This document shows, in pieces, positions 5,816-13,360 of a DNA stretch of 15,371 nt (position 1 is the first letter of the stretch; each line of letters opens with the position of its first letter). The notes under the pieces are model-generated. The model made no database searches, was not told where the DNA came from, and worked only from the letters and a program-made list of their open reading frames with translations. Made by a program: the position numbers and the translations under genes. The DNA comes from Bradyrhizobium sp. (GTDB taxonomy: Bacteria; Pseudomonadota; Alphaproteobacteria; Rhizobiales; Xanthobacteraceae), in contig JAQGKC010000448.1 in the NCBI GenBank assembly GCA_028290305.1, forward strand, positions 1-15,371, in the 5' to 3' direction.

Positions 5816-7903
5816 TTAGAACCGATCTCCGTCGTGACGATCACGATCGTTATCATGGTCATGGTCGTCATGACCGTGATCGTCGTGATCGTGATCGCCG
5901 TCATGGTCATGCTGACCTTGGCCATGGTCGAAATCGAACATGTCGAAGAGATCGCCGATCGCCGGCATGTTCACGGGCACCCACGGATTGTCGTCATCCA
6001 TGTGCGGGTTCGGCAAGTTGTCGCGGCTGCGATTCGAAATCTTGCCGAGATGCCAGTTCCGTTCGATGAACTTCAAGACCGACGCTTGATCGTTATAGGA
6101 GTGCACGACGTGGCCGCCGGTAGAGAATGGCGAGATGACGAGCATCGGCATGCGCGGGCCGTCGCCGAAGAAGTCGAGCGGCTGAATGAAACCGCTGTCA
6201 TACAGACCGCCGCTCTCGTCAAAGGAGACGATGATCACGGTCTCGGCGTAGAGCTTCGGGTTGGCTTTCGTGCGGTCGACGATGTTCTGCACGAAATCCT
6301 CCAGCAGGCTGACCTTGCCGCTGCCGGGATGACCCTGAAGCGCGCCGTCCGGCTTGACGAAGGCGACCGCAGGCAAATTGCCGCTCGCAATGTCATCGAA
6401 GAGATTATCGGTGACATCCTTGAGATGCGCCGCCCGGCCATTCGGATCGGCCATGACCGACTTCGAATATTGGAACGGATTGCAAATGTCGCAATAGCCG
6501 GCTCTCAGCACTTGATTGAAGATGTCCTTGGCGCCGTTGGCGACGGCCACCGCGGAGTCGTAGCCTCCGCTGTACCACGCCCATGGAATCTGCCTGGCAC
6601 TCAGTTCATCGCCGATATGCCGCTGCGTCAGCGGCGCCATCGTCGTCGGCTGGACCGCGTTGAGTGTGCCGATCGCGGTGTAGGGAACATCGGCGTCGCG
6701 CGTGGCGTAATAGGCGTTTGGCGCGCAGTTTGGACCGACGTAATAGTGAAGCGACGCGAGATAAAACTGAATCTCGGCGACGCCCGGCTGGTTCGGATCG
6801 CTGCAGTTAACCCAGGTCCCGTTTGCCTGATAGGTGTTGACGGTGCCGGCAACAGGATCGGGATTCATGATGCTGCCCGTCGGAACCAGCGGATGGCCAT
6901 TGCCGTCGCTGAAGAAGGCGTTGTCGCCATACACGATTCCAATCGCGCCGGTAACCGATCCGCCCATGATCGACTGGTGGAAATTGTCGGAGATTGTGTA
7001 CTGATCGGCGAGCGCCTTGAAGATCGGTGCGTCACCGGTGTTCATGTTGAAGAACGCCATGTCCTGACCGCCGTCGGTCGGGGTCTGGGTCGGCAAGGTG
7101 CCGTTGGTGGTCGCCACGAACGGGTACAGATCGTGCAGACAACCGGTCGGGTTTTCCCGAGTCGCATTCTTCATGCTGCAATCGTTCTGCTGCCACATCT
7201 GGAACGTCTGATGGATCGTGTCGCCCTCATACGCGTCGTAAGGCAGCGTCGGCCCGGTCTGCTGGAACGGTCCTGCCGGCAATTGGGTCACACCGGGAAT
7301 GCGGGTATCCGCACCGTTCTTCGGAATGGATCCGGTACCGCCAGTGGTGAGCGCGATCTGGTACTGGAGCGGCAGATCGGGATCGCCTTGCGGAAAAGTA
7401 GCGGTCGGCTTGCCGGTTGCATCCACAATGCCGAACTCGAGGCCAACGCCTGCGGGCTGCGCAGAGGAGATGGTCGGCACCGGCAGGAACGTGTAAGCCG
7501 TCTTGGTCAGCGGGCTTAGCGAGAACCTGCCGTTGTTCGACGTCGCCTGATTCTGCCGCCTCTTCGCAAAATTCTTGCCCGGGGTTCCGTCCGCGTTGAC
7601 GATTCCCTGCGACAGCAGATTCCAGATCCTCTGCCCGTGCTTCGGTTGATAGGTGCCATAGACGTTATCGAAGCTGCGGTTTTCACCGACGATATAGATG
7701 ATGTGCTTGATCGGCGTTTCGGTCGCGATTGCTCCCGAATTCGCCGGGCCGAACGCTGGCTGCATCGCAGTCGCAGCGAGCGCGCCGCGGCCTGCATCGT
7801 GCGGAAGCAGCACCGCGGCGCCCACGCCCATCAGTGCCGTCATGGAAACGCCGGCGATCATCTTGAGCCGGCTTTTTCGTCGGGTCGAAGTATTCGGAAA
7901 CAT
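5816..7903 (-). CDS. Secreted AcpA/phospholipase C-type phosphoesterase with His/Asp-rich C-terminal tail
   Basis: The 695-residue protein belongs to the phosphoesterase family (acid phosphatase AcpA and bacterial phospholipase C), which cleaves phosphomonoesters or phospholipid head groups outside the cytoplasm. The ATG at 7903 has AGAGGA about five bases upstream. The longer frame to 7996 lacks such a site. A basic N-region and hydrophobic stretch (about 15-33) form an export signal or anchor. GENRSFD (73-79) is the family's metal-binding start motif. HQSIMGGSVTG around 309-319 carries the likely nucleophile T318. VSFDESGG, with D562/E563, is the second metal site, and ISPFSTGGHVVHSYNDQASVLKFIERNW closes the fold. 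The last 40 residues contain about 10 His and 16 Asp. The gene lies 177 bases after a di-haem cytochrome gene and ends at a clear terminator. AcpA-like acid phosphatase is more likely than true phospholipase C, but the substrate is unproven. Confidence 0.9.
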   Translation of the reverse strand: MFPNTSTRRKSRLKMIAGVSMTALMGVGAAVLLPHDAGRGALAATAMQPAFGPANSGAIATETPIKHIIYIVGENRSFDNVYGTYQPKHGQRIWNLLSQGIVNADGTPGKNFAKRRQNQATSNNGRFSLSPLTKTAYTFLPVPTISSAQPAGVGLEFGIVDATGKPTATFPQGDPDLPLQYQIALTTGGTGSIPKNGADTRIPGVTQLPAGPFQQTGPTLPYDAYEGDTIHQTFQMWQQNDCSMKNATRENPTGCLHDLYPFVATTNGTLPTQTPTDGGQDMAFFNMNTGDAPIFKALADQYTISDNFHQSIMGGSVTGAIGIVYGDNAFFSDGNGHPLVPTGSIMNPDPVAGTVNTYQANGTWVNCSDPNQPGVAEIQFYLASLHYYVGPNCAPNAYYATRDADVPYTAIGTLNAVQPTTMAPLTQRHIGDELSARQIPWAWYSGGYDSAVAVANGAKDIFNQVLRAGYCDICNPFQYSKSVMADPNGRAAHLKDVTDNLFDDIASGNLPAVAFVKPDGALQGHPGSGKVSLLEDFVQNIVDRTKANPKLYAETVIIVSFDESGGLYDSGFIQPLDFFGDGPRMPMLVISPFSTGGHVVHSYNDQASVLKFIERNWHLGKISNRSRDNLPNPHMDDDNPWVPVNMPAIGDLFDMFDFDHGQGQHDHDGDHDHDDHGHDDHDHDNDRDRHDGDRF

Positions 7904-8080
7904 AGTTCCTCTTTCTGAAACGGTAAAAACGCTGTGACCAGTAGCCGCGCTCGGTGACAGAGCAGTGTCGCATTTGCGACGAGCGACGATCGACACCGAG
8001 TCACCGTTCGCAATTGTCGCGCGCGGAGCGTGACGTGTCGTTGCGCCACAACTTAGTTGGATAAAAAACGTATCCGTACT

Positions 8081-9457
8081 TTAATGCGAAGATCGTTTCT
8101 GTGATTCCAGAAGCTGCCGCAGAGCGGCATAGTGGGCGTCGTGAACAGCCGGATTGAATAACGACCACTTTTCGGCGTTACCGACGATGGCCGGGACACC
8201 GGCATTCATAAAGCGATTGTAGTTTCTGTATTCGCCGACCGCGTCGTCGTATTTTCCTTCGTCTGCGTCGACGCTGATGCGCCGCAGTATCAGCACGACC
8301 TCCTTGAGCGCCATGCGCGCAAGATTGCGCTCGTTCTCGCCCCCTGACACGATGGTGTTCCTTCGATCGGGAAAACGTTCCGTCAGATCGCGCAGTTCAC
8401 CGCCGACCGTATCCACCGCAAGTGAAATCACATCATTGTCGTGGGCCGGAATGGCAGTCGCCAGCACGCTCACGAAGTCGGTAACCTCCCGTAGTTGGGT
8501 GGCCGAGCCTTCACGTTCGTAGGCCTGCACGCCGTCACCCACAGCCGTCAAATAGGCAACCAGTTCCGCCTGCTCCTGGGTGGAAAGCCCAAGGTTGAAT
8601 TTGCGGTCGAAGTGGCTCACCACCTGACCGTAAGTGCCGAAACGCCCGTCGTGGAAATAAGGCGCGTTGAAATCGGCATTCAACAGGGTCGGCGTCCTGT
8701 AGAGTCCGCCCGATCCGACATCGTGCTGCATGTGGTCGAGAAACGCGCCAGATGGAACGTGACATCCCGCGCAACTGAGATTCGCGTCGTGCGGGAAAGG
8801 TCTGTTGAAAAGCGCTTCTCCACGCCGTTCGGCGTCGCTGGCGTTTTCATTCAGCTTCCCGCCCGGGCCGAGACTCGGGTTAGGCAGGAAATCGATATCC
8901 TGGACATAGGCGATGAGCCCATCGAGAACCGCAGGCGCAGGCTCGGGGCCGGCAAATTCCACGACGATCACATTGTGGATAAAGTCGCGCAGCGATTCGA
9001 TGCGGCCGTCGTGTCCATAGGGCGCGAGATAGCGCGCGCCACGCAAGCTCGGAATTCGCACCGGATCGAGAACGAGATTATCGGCTTTCGGATTGAACAA
9101 CGGCCCCGAAGTGTCAAAATTGCCGGGCCGGGTCGACATTCCCGGAACAAAAAGCTTGGGATTCGAAACACCATTGACATGGCAGGTGCCACAACTGATG
9201 CCCGCCTGCCGCGCTGCGCCACCCAGGATACCCGGCGCGTTGAACGCCATGTCTCCGAGATTCACCAGATACGACTTGCGGCCTCCGATGGCTTCGGAAT
9301 GAAACGCCTCGCGCGGAAGGTCGAGCGCATCTTCGTTCAACTCGGTTCCGGTGGGCAGGGTGGTTTGCTTGCCATCGACTGGAAAGGCAAAAGCCTGCTG
9401 AAGCACCAAAACCGTCGCAAGACCGGCCACAACCAACGTAAACGCTCGAACGATCAC
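8081..9457 (-). CDS. Periplasmic di-haem cytochrome c peroxidase/MauG-like protein
   Basis: The 458-residue protein has two haem c attachment motifs, CGTCH (89-93) and CAGCH (229-233), in the spacing of the bacterial di-haem peroxidase/MauG family. A Sec signal peptide ends at AFA (24). GHDGRIESLRDFIHN (148-162) and FHDGRFGTYGQVVSHFDRKFN correspond to the DGR-plus-helix segments that follow each haem in the family. The protein should act in the periplasm, either reducing peroxide or oxidising a protein partner as MauG does. The start is a GTG with GAGGGG about eight bases upstream; no ATG fits better. The roughly 100 residues after the second haem region (about 340-458) are not recognisable to me. 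The phosphoesterase gene follows on the same strand, so co-transcription is possible. Classical peroxidase is not proven, because the axial ligands cannot be settled by eye. Confidence 0.9.
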   Translation of the reverse strand: MIVRAFTLVVAGLATVLVLQQAFAFPVDGKQTTLPTGTELNEDALDLPREAFHSEAIGGRKSYLVNLGDMAFNAPGILGGAARQAGISCGTCHVNGVSNPKLFVPGMSTRPGNFDTSGPLFNPKADNLVLDPVRIPSLRGARYLAPYGHDGRIESLRDFIHNVIVVEFAGPEPAPAVLDGLIAYVQDIDFLPNPSLGPGGKLNENASDAERRGEALFNRPFPHDANLSCAGCHVPSGAFLDHMQHDVGSGGLYRTPTLLNADFNAPYFHDGRFGTYGQVVSHFDRKFNLGLSTQEQAELVAYLTAVGDGVQAYEREGSATQLREVTDFVSVLATAIPAHDNDVISLAVDTVGGELRDLTERFPDRRNTIVSGGENERNLARMALKEVVLILRRISVDADEGKYDDAVGEYRNYNRFMNAGVPAIVGNAEKWSLFNPAVHDAHYAALRQLLESQKRSSH

Positions 9458-9602
9458 CCGCGGCCCCTCAATTTCCCGAAACGATATGTTGACGCGAGCA
9501 GCGAGCCCTCAGGCTGACATTCCGCTTGCTGTTTTCCGTTGCGTAACGTTGCGGTGATCGTGTTTCCGGCAGCACGGCGACGTTTTTGGCAAGGAGAAAA
9601 CG

Positions 9603-9689
9603 ATGCATGCGGATTGTCTGTTAGACTCGTCGCGAGTTGTCGTTCGAATTGAGGTCGTTCTATCCGACGCTAGGGTTGCTGTTTTGTGA
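9603..9689 (+). CDS. Possible small ORF, 28 codons, with strong ribosome binding site
   Basis: AAGGAG (9591-9596) lies six bases before an ATG, close to an ideal Shine-Dalgarno arrangement. The frame runs 28 codons to TGA: it starts MHADCLLDSSRVVVRIEVVL and ends in SDARVAVL. It reads opposite to both neighbouring genes, and a strong stem-loop lies 30 bases past its stop. I recognise no family. It could be a leader peptide, a small protein or chance; conservation alone would decide. Confidence 0.25.
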   Translation: MHADCLLDSSRVVVRIEVVLSDARVAVL

Positions 9690-9718
9690 CAACTCGGGCG
9701 CTCGTGCGCATTTTAAGC

Positions 9719-9740
9719 CGTGAGCGCGTCGGCGCTCACG
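9719..9740. terminator. Perfect stem-loop, possible terminator
   Basis: CGTGAGCGC (9719-9727) and GCGCTCACG (9732-9740) form a 9-base-pair stem with a GTCG tetraloop. On the plus strand CATTTATGCTTTT follows, a weak and slightly displaced T-rich tail. On the minus strand only GGCTTAAAATG follows. It could end the small plus-strand transcript or the phosphotransferase mRNA, whose stop is at 9802. Without a proper U-tract, termination is uncertain. Confidence 0.4.
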
Positions 9741-9801
9741 CATTTATGCTTTTGGATGTAATGATGCAGTAGAGCGAGGAGACGAATGCAACTAGTAGCC
9801 G

Positions 9802-10749
9802 TTAAGTCGGCCACAGGATTTCCTGCAATTCGAACAAGTCGCCGGCCTTTTGCCAGCCATCCATGCATATGTGCCGATTTGGATCGCTGGCGCGATGAAG
9901 CAGAAGAAGCGCCATCAACCGCCGCTTCAGTGTCGCGTCGATATCCGCGTTTGAATATCCGAATCCCCTAAACAGGCTTCGAACGCGACGTGGCATTCCC
10001 GCGGTCATAAAGGCGCTCGGGCCAAGCAGGTCGTATTCGCCCCACCCCGTCAACACGTCGCCGAAATCGATCAACCCCGACAATCGCCAGTCACCGGTTT
10101 CGCGGCTCAATAGAAAATTCTCCGGAATGTATTCGCCGGTCAAGATGACCGGCGGCGCGCTCATCGGAATCAGCGTCGTCGCGTCGCGAAGAAGATCGTC
10201 CAGCCCATTCAGATATTTTTGCGGCAATCCGAGCCGCTCATGCCTCGCCCGGCATCCCCTGATTTGCTTCTGCATGAAATGGTCCCAGCGCGGTTCGATA
10301 CGGGACAGTTCTCCAATGGGAACACGCTGGACTTCGGCAATGGTCTCGCCGATCTGGCCGAGGACGCGCTCCTTCTGATCCTCCGGCAAAGCAGGCCACG
10401 CCTCCGCGCCCAGGATGCCGTGCAGGCGCGTGATGACGAGATACGGCCATTGGTCGCGCTCGCCCTCGAATACGATTTCCGGAATCGGGATCGTGAGGCG
10501 CCCGCGAAGCTGCGACAGCGAAGCGCGCTCCGAGATGAACTGCGCGCGCAATATTGGTGGAAAAATCTTCAGCACCAGCCTGTCATCGAGAGCGACGACC
10601 AGATTGGTGCCGGTCAGGAACGGGCGCGGATCTGCATGCGGCAATCCGTGACCGCGGGCGATATCGAGCGCCGCCGGCAACCATTCCCGCGCGTCGGCGC
10701 GCCACGCCTGAAATGTCTGAAAGCTCGATAGGCTCGGCAGCGAATGCAT
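9802..10749 (-). CDS. APH-fold phosphotransferase family protein with altered catalytic motif
   Basis: The 315-residue cytoplasmic protein has the aminoglycoside phosphotransferase/choline kinase-like fold. FLTGTNLVVALDDRLVLKIF (44-63) forms the nucleotide-binding strands, with K61 as the ATP-contacting lysine. YLVITRLHG (103-111) is the hinge. LTGEYIPENFLL (203-214) is the catalytic loop, and GLIDFGD (225-231) carries the metal-binding D228. The usual catalytic loop is HGDxxxxN. Here His is Thr204 and the catalytic Asp is Glu206, while Asn211 is kept. The true substrate is unknown; these genes rarely encode drug resistance in soil bacteria. The ATG at 10749 has no good ribosome binding site nearby. 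It lies 80 bases after the UgpB-like gene on the same strand and may share its transcript. Confidence 0.85.
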   Translation of the reverse strand: MHSLPSLSSFQTFQAWRADAREWLPAALDIARGHGLPHADPRPFLTGTNLVVALDDRLVLKIFPPILRAQFISERASLSQLRGRLTIPIPEIVFEGERDQWPYLVITRLHGILGAEAWPALPEDQKERVLGQIGETIAEVQRVPIGELSRIEPRWDHFMQKQIRGCRARHERLGLPQKYLNGLDDLLRDATTLIPMSAPPVILTGEYIPENFLLSRETGDWRLSGLIDFGDVLTGWGEYDLLGPSAFMTAGMPRRVRSLFRGFGYSNADIDATLKRRLMALLLLHRASDPNRHICMDGWQKAGDLFELQEILWPT

Positions 10750-10829
10750 GATGTGCAGTTGGTTTTCCGAAAGAGGCGTGCGGAATCGAACTCAGTCTAT
10801 CATGCGCGCTTCGAGCCCGGACGACAGCC

Positions 10830-12149
10830 TTATGGATTGGCGCGTTCGAATTGACGCAGCAGCTTGTTGCCGCGCTCTACCGCCGAATCAAGGGCTGCCT
10901 GAGCGGATTTTTTGCCGCTGAAAGCCTGTTCCAGTTCGTCGTCGATCACGTCGCGGATCAGAACGAACGATCCGAGCCGAACGCCTCTTGAATTTTCGGT
11001 CGGCGCTTTCAGGGTGATCTGCTCGATCGAGATCGCGGTGCCGGGATTGCGATCATAGAAACCTTGCGCACGGGTCAAATCGAAGGCCGCCCGGGTCACC
11101 GGCAGATAGCCGGTGTTTTGATGCCACGCGGCCTGAATCTCCGGCTTCGACAGGTAACCAAAGAACTTCGCGACGCCCTTGTATTCGGCGCGTGGCCGGT
11201 CCCGCAACACCCACAATGTCGCGCCGCCGATGCTGGTGTTTTGCGGCGCGCCTGCGACGTCGGGCCAGTACGGCAACATGCCGTAACCGACCTCGAATTT
11301 CGAATTGGCCTTGATATCGGCACGCGTCGCCGATGAGCCTAGGAAGATTCCGCATTCGCCGTTTTGAAACCGCGGCTCTGCCGACGTGGCACGGCCGCTA
11401 TAGTCGAACACCTTGTCGACCTGCCATTCCGCAAGTTGCGCAATGTGGCGCACCATCACCGGATTGTTGAAGGTCAGTACCGCATCGAAGCCATCGAAAC
11501 CATTGGCCCTGGTCGAGATCGGCAGATTATGGAACGCCGAAAAATTCTCCACATTGATCCACGAAGGCCACGACGTGGTCAAACCGCAAACGGCTCCGGC
11601 CGCACGCAGCCGCTTCGCAGCCAAGCCTACTTCGGGCCAGGTCTTTGGCGCCGTCTCGGGGTCGAGGCCCGCAGCCCGGAACAGATTCTTGTTGTAGTAG
11701 AGGATCGGCGTCGAGGCGTTGAACGGGAATGACAGCATGTTGCCGGCGACATCGGCATAATAGCCGGTAACGGCGGGAAGATAGGCGGACGGGGAAAACG
11801 CTTCCGATTCGTCCCGCATTAGTTCGAACACCGGATAGATCGCACCCTTCGCAGCCATCATGGTCGCGGTCGCGATTTCGTTGACCTGAACGATGGCGGG
11901 CTGGCTGCGCGAGCGAAACGCAAACACCGCCGCGGTCACGGTTTCCGTATAGTTTCCCTTATAGCTCGGTACGATCCGGTACTCGGATTGCGAGGCGTTG
12001 AAATCCGCAGCGAGCTTTTCGAGCTGTCGCCCGAGTTCGCCCGACATGGCATGCCACCACATGATATCGGTGACCGCCCAGGCTGGAGACGCAAAGGTGA
12101 CCGCCATGGCCGCGGCAGCGAGTTGCAAAAGTCTGAAAATCGATTTCAC
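10830..12149 (-). CDS. ugpB: UgpB-like glycerol-3-phosphate ABC transporter substrate-binding protein (orphan)
   Basis: The 439-residue periplasmic binding protein closely follows E. coli UgpB. Shared marks are WWHAMSGELG (31-40), YKGNYTETV (63-71), TATMMAAKGAIYPV (94-107), FPFNASTPILYYNK (141-154) and WINVENFSAFHNLP. Further ones are IGGATLWVL, WHQNTGYLPVTRAAFDLTRAQGFY and, near the end, AVERGNKLLRQFE. A Sec signal ends at AWA (about residue 25). UgpB binds sn-glycerol-3-phosphate and glycerophosphodiesters for uptake by UgpAEC as phosphorus or carbon source. None of the permease or ATPase genes is present in the window, so it either serves a transporter elsewhere or has another role. The start is a GTG at 12149 without an obvious ribosome binding site; no in-frame ATG upstream fits better. 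It diverges from the DctP-like gene. Confidence 0.92.
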   Translation of the reverse strand: MKSIFRLLQLAAAAMAVTFASPAWAVTDIMWWHAMSGELGRQLEKLAADFNASQSEYRIVPSYKGNYTETVTAAVFAFRSRSQPAIVQVNEIATATMMAAKGAIYPVFELMRDESEAFSPSAYLPAVTGYYADVAGNMLSFPFNASTPILYYNKNLFRAAGLDPETAPKTWPEVGLAAKRLRAAGAVCGLTTSWPSWINVENFSAFHNLPISTRANGFDGFDAVLTFNNPVMVRHIAQLAEWQVDKVFDYSGRATSAEPRFQNGECGIFLGSSATRADIKANSKFEVGYGMLPYWPDVAGAPQNTSIGGATLWVLRDRPRAEYKGVAKFFGYLSKPEIQAAWHQNTGYLPVTRAAFDLTRAQGFYDRNPGTAISIEQITLKAPTENSRGVRLGSFVLIRDVIDDELEQAFSGKKSAQAALDSAVERGNKLLRQFERANP

Positions 12150-12258
12150 GATAAAACCATTCTGATGCGGCGGTCGAGCGCGCCTTTATATGTCGCGCGC
12201 CCTGTAAACTCCGCGCTGGCGTTTTCAATCCGTAAAAGGCCGAACGCAGTGCACCATT

Positions 12259-12270
12259 GCCGATATCGGC
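12259..12270. promoter_or_regulatory. Perfect palindrome, candidate operator in the divergent ugpB/dctP-like promoter region
   Basis: GCCGATATCGGC is a perfect 12-base palindrome near the middle of the 214-base divergent intergenic region (12150-12363). A further half-site ATCGGC lies at 12286-12291. Symmetry and location fit a repressor or regulator site serving one or both genes. No family consensus is recognised, and a GC-rich 12-mer palindrome can arise by chance. Confidence 0.3.
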
Positions 12271-12363
12271 GACGCCTGCAGGATAATCGGCATCTCGCCG
12301 GCTTTTGTTAAATTGCTTTGAACCTTTTTTCTTAACGATCGACCCTATCATAAGGGGTTGAAG

Positions 12364-13359
12364 TTGCCTGTGTACAGCCGCGCCTGCCTTTCGCGGATTT
12401 CAGCAATCGTTGCCGCGCTGTTCCTGACAGCGGTCTCGACGAGCGCTGTCGCGCGGGAATTCCGCGCCGCCGATACCCAGGGCGCGGATTATCCGACCGT
12501 ACAGGCGCTATATTACATGGGCGGCGTGATCGCGGAGCGCAGCGGCGGCCGCCACCAGATCCGGGTGTTTCATTCGCGCCAGCTCGGCGAGGAAAAGGAA
12601 ACCATCGAGCAGACCCGCGCCGGCGCGATCGACCTCAATCGCACCAACGCGGCGCTGATCGGGAGTTTCGTGCCGGCGATGAATGTGCTGGCAATGCCGT
12701 TTTTGTTTCGCTCCGTCGAGCATTTGCAGAAGGTGCTGGACGGGCCGATCGGCAACGAAATTCTTGATAGCTTCGAGCCCTATGGGTTTGTCGGTTTGGC
12801 GTTTTACGATTCCGGGGCGCGATCGATCTACAACAGCGTCAAACCGATCCGCTCCGTTACCGACATCAAGGGCTTGCGGCTTCGCGTGCAACAATCCGAA
12901 TTGATGTCCGACATGATCAAGGCGCTGGGCGCGGAGCCGATCGAGCTGCCCTATGGACAAGTCCCAACCGCACTCGCCACCAAGCTGGTCGACGGCGCCG
13001 AGAACAACTGGCCCTCCTTTGTCACCACCGGCCACTACAAATATGCCGGCTATTACACCCTCACCGAGCACGCCATGAGTCCGGAAGTGCTTGTGATGTC
13101 GCAGAAAGCCTGGGCAAGTCTGTCGGCCGATGACCAGAAGATTTTTCGCGACGCCGCGATCCAATCCAGCCACTTCATGCGTAAGAAGTGGAAGGATCTC
13201 GAAGAACGATCGCGCCGGCAGGCGGAAGCTGCCGGCGTGACGATCGTGACGGATTTCGACTGCAAGCCTTTCGAAGCCGCGATGGCGGGAATCTACGCAA
13301 AGGCGCAACGCGATCCGGCGGTCGCGGACCTGATCGAACGTATCCGAAAGGTGGAGTGA
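12364..13359 (+). CDS. TRAP-type (DctP-like) periplasmic solute-binding protein without a visible TRAP permease
   Basis: The protein of about 331 residues belongs to the DctP/TakP family of TRAP transporter receptors, which usually bind carboxylates. After a Sec signal ending near SAVA (about residue 30) come SRQLGEEKETIEQTRAGAIDL, the AMPFLF segment, and the KGLRLRVQQSE stretch, whose second Arg is the carboxylate-binding arginine of the family. ALGAEPIELPYGQVPTAL and the VDGAENNW motif follow. AAG(G)GGG-type pairing ends at 12357 and is six bases from TTG 12364, so I prefer that start; TTG 12358 is too close to it, and GTG 12370 is possible. The stop overlaps the ribosome binding region of the sensor kinase gene, which starts one base later. 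No DctQ or DctM gene is seen. A sensing role with the kinase is therefore more likely than transport, though a distant permease cannot be excluded. Confidence 0.93.
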   Translation: MPVYSRACLSRISAIVAALFLTAVSTSAVAREFRAADTQGADYPTVQALYYMGGVIAERSGGRHQIRVFHSRQLGEEKETIEQTRAGAIDLNRTNAALIGSFVPAMNVLAMPFLFRSVEHLQKVLDGPIGNEILDSFEPYGFVGLAFYDSGARSIYNSVKPIRSVTDIKGLRLRVQQSELMSDMIKALGAEPIELPYGQVPTALATKLVDGAENNWPSFVTTGHYKYAGYYTLTEHAMSPEVLVMSQKAWASLSADDQKIFRDAAIQSSHFMRKKWKDLEERSRRQAEAAGVTIVTDFDCKPFEAAMAGIYAKAQRDPAVADLIERIRKVE

Positions 13360-13360
13360 G

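Larger units (their letters stand above)
9458..9801. other. Non-coding stretch of 344 bases between two minus-strand genes
   Basis: This stretch precedes the di-haem cytochrome gene and follows the phosphotransferase gene. It must hold the cytochrome promoter, but I cannot point to a convincing -35/-10 pair. It contains a direct repeat CGTTGCG-TAA-CGTTGCG (9537-9553), a possible 28-codon plus-strand ORF with a strong ribosome binding site (9603-9689), and a perfect 9-base-pair stem-loop (9719-9740). Base composition is more A/T-rich than the flanking genes. Confidence 0.6.

Noticed and set aside
5829..5935. CRISPR-like or tandem repeat array in the triplet-rich stretch
   Set aside because: It is the coding sequence of the His/Asp-rich tail. 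The repeats are short and irregular, without spacers.
5834..7519. Plus-strand open frame of 561 codons opposite the phosphoesterase
   Set aside because: The minus strand carries intact phosphoesterase motifs. The antisense product is rich in Arg/Val/Asp with no family signature.
9786..9971. 61-codon plus-strand frame with a GAGGAG upstream
   Set aside because: Most of it is antisense to the end of the phosphotransferase gene and its composition looks like a shadow, despite the Shine-Dalgarno-like sequence.
12185..12190. TATAAA on the minus strand as a -10 box for the UgpB-like gene
   Set aside because: The nearest -35-like TTTACA is only 12 bases away, too close for a sigma-70 promoter, so no promoter is called.
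12318..12351. TTGAAC and TATCAT as a promoter for the DctP-like gene
   Set aside because: The spacer is 22 bases, and transcription would begin after the ribosome binding site.
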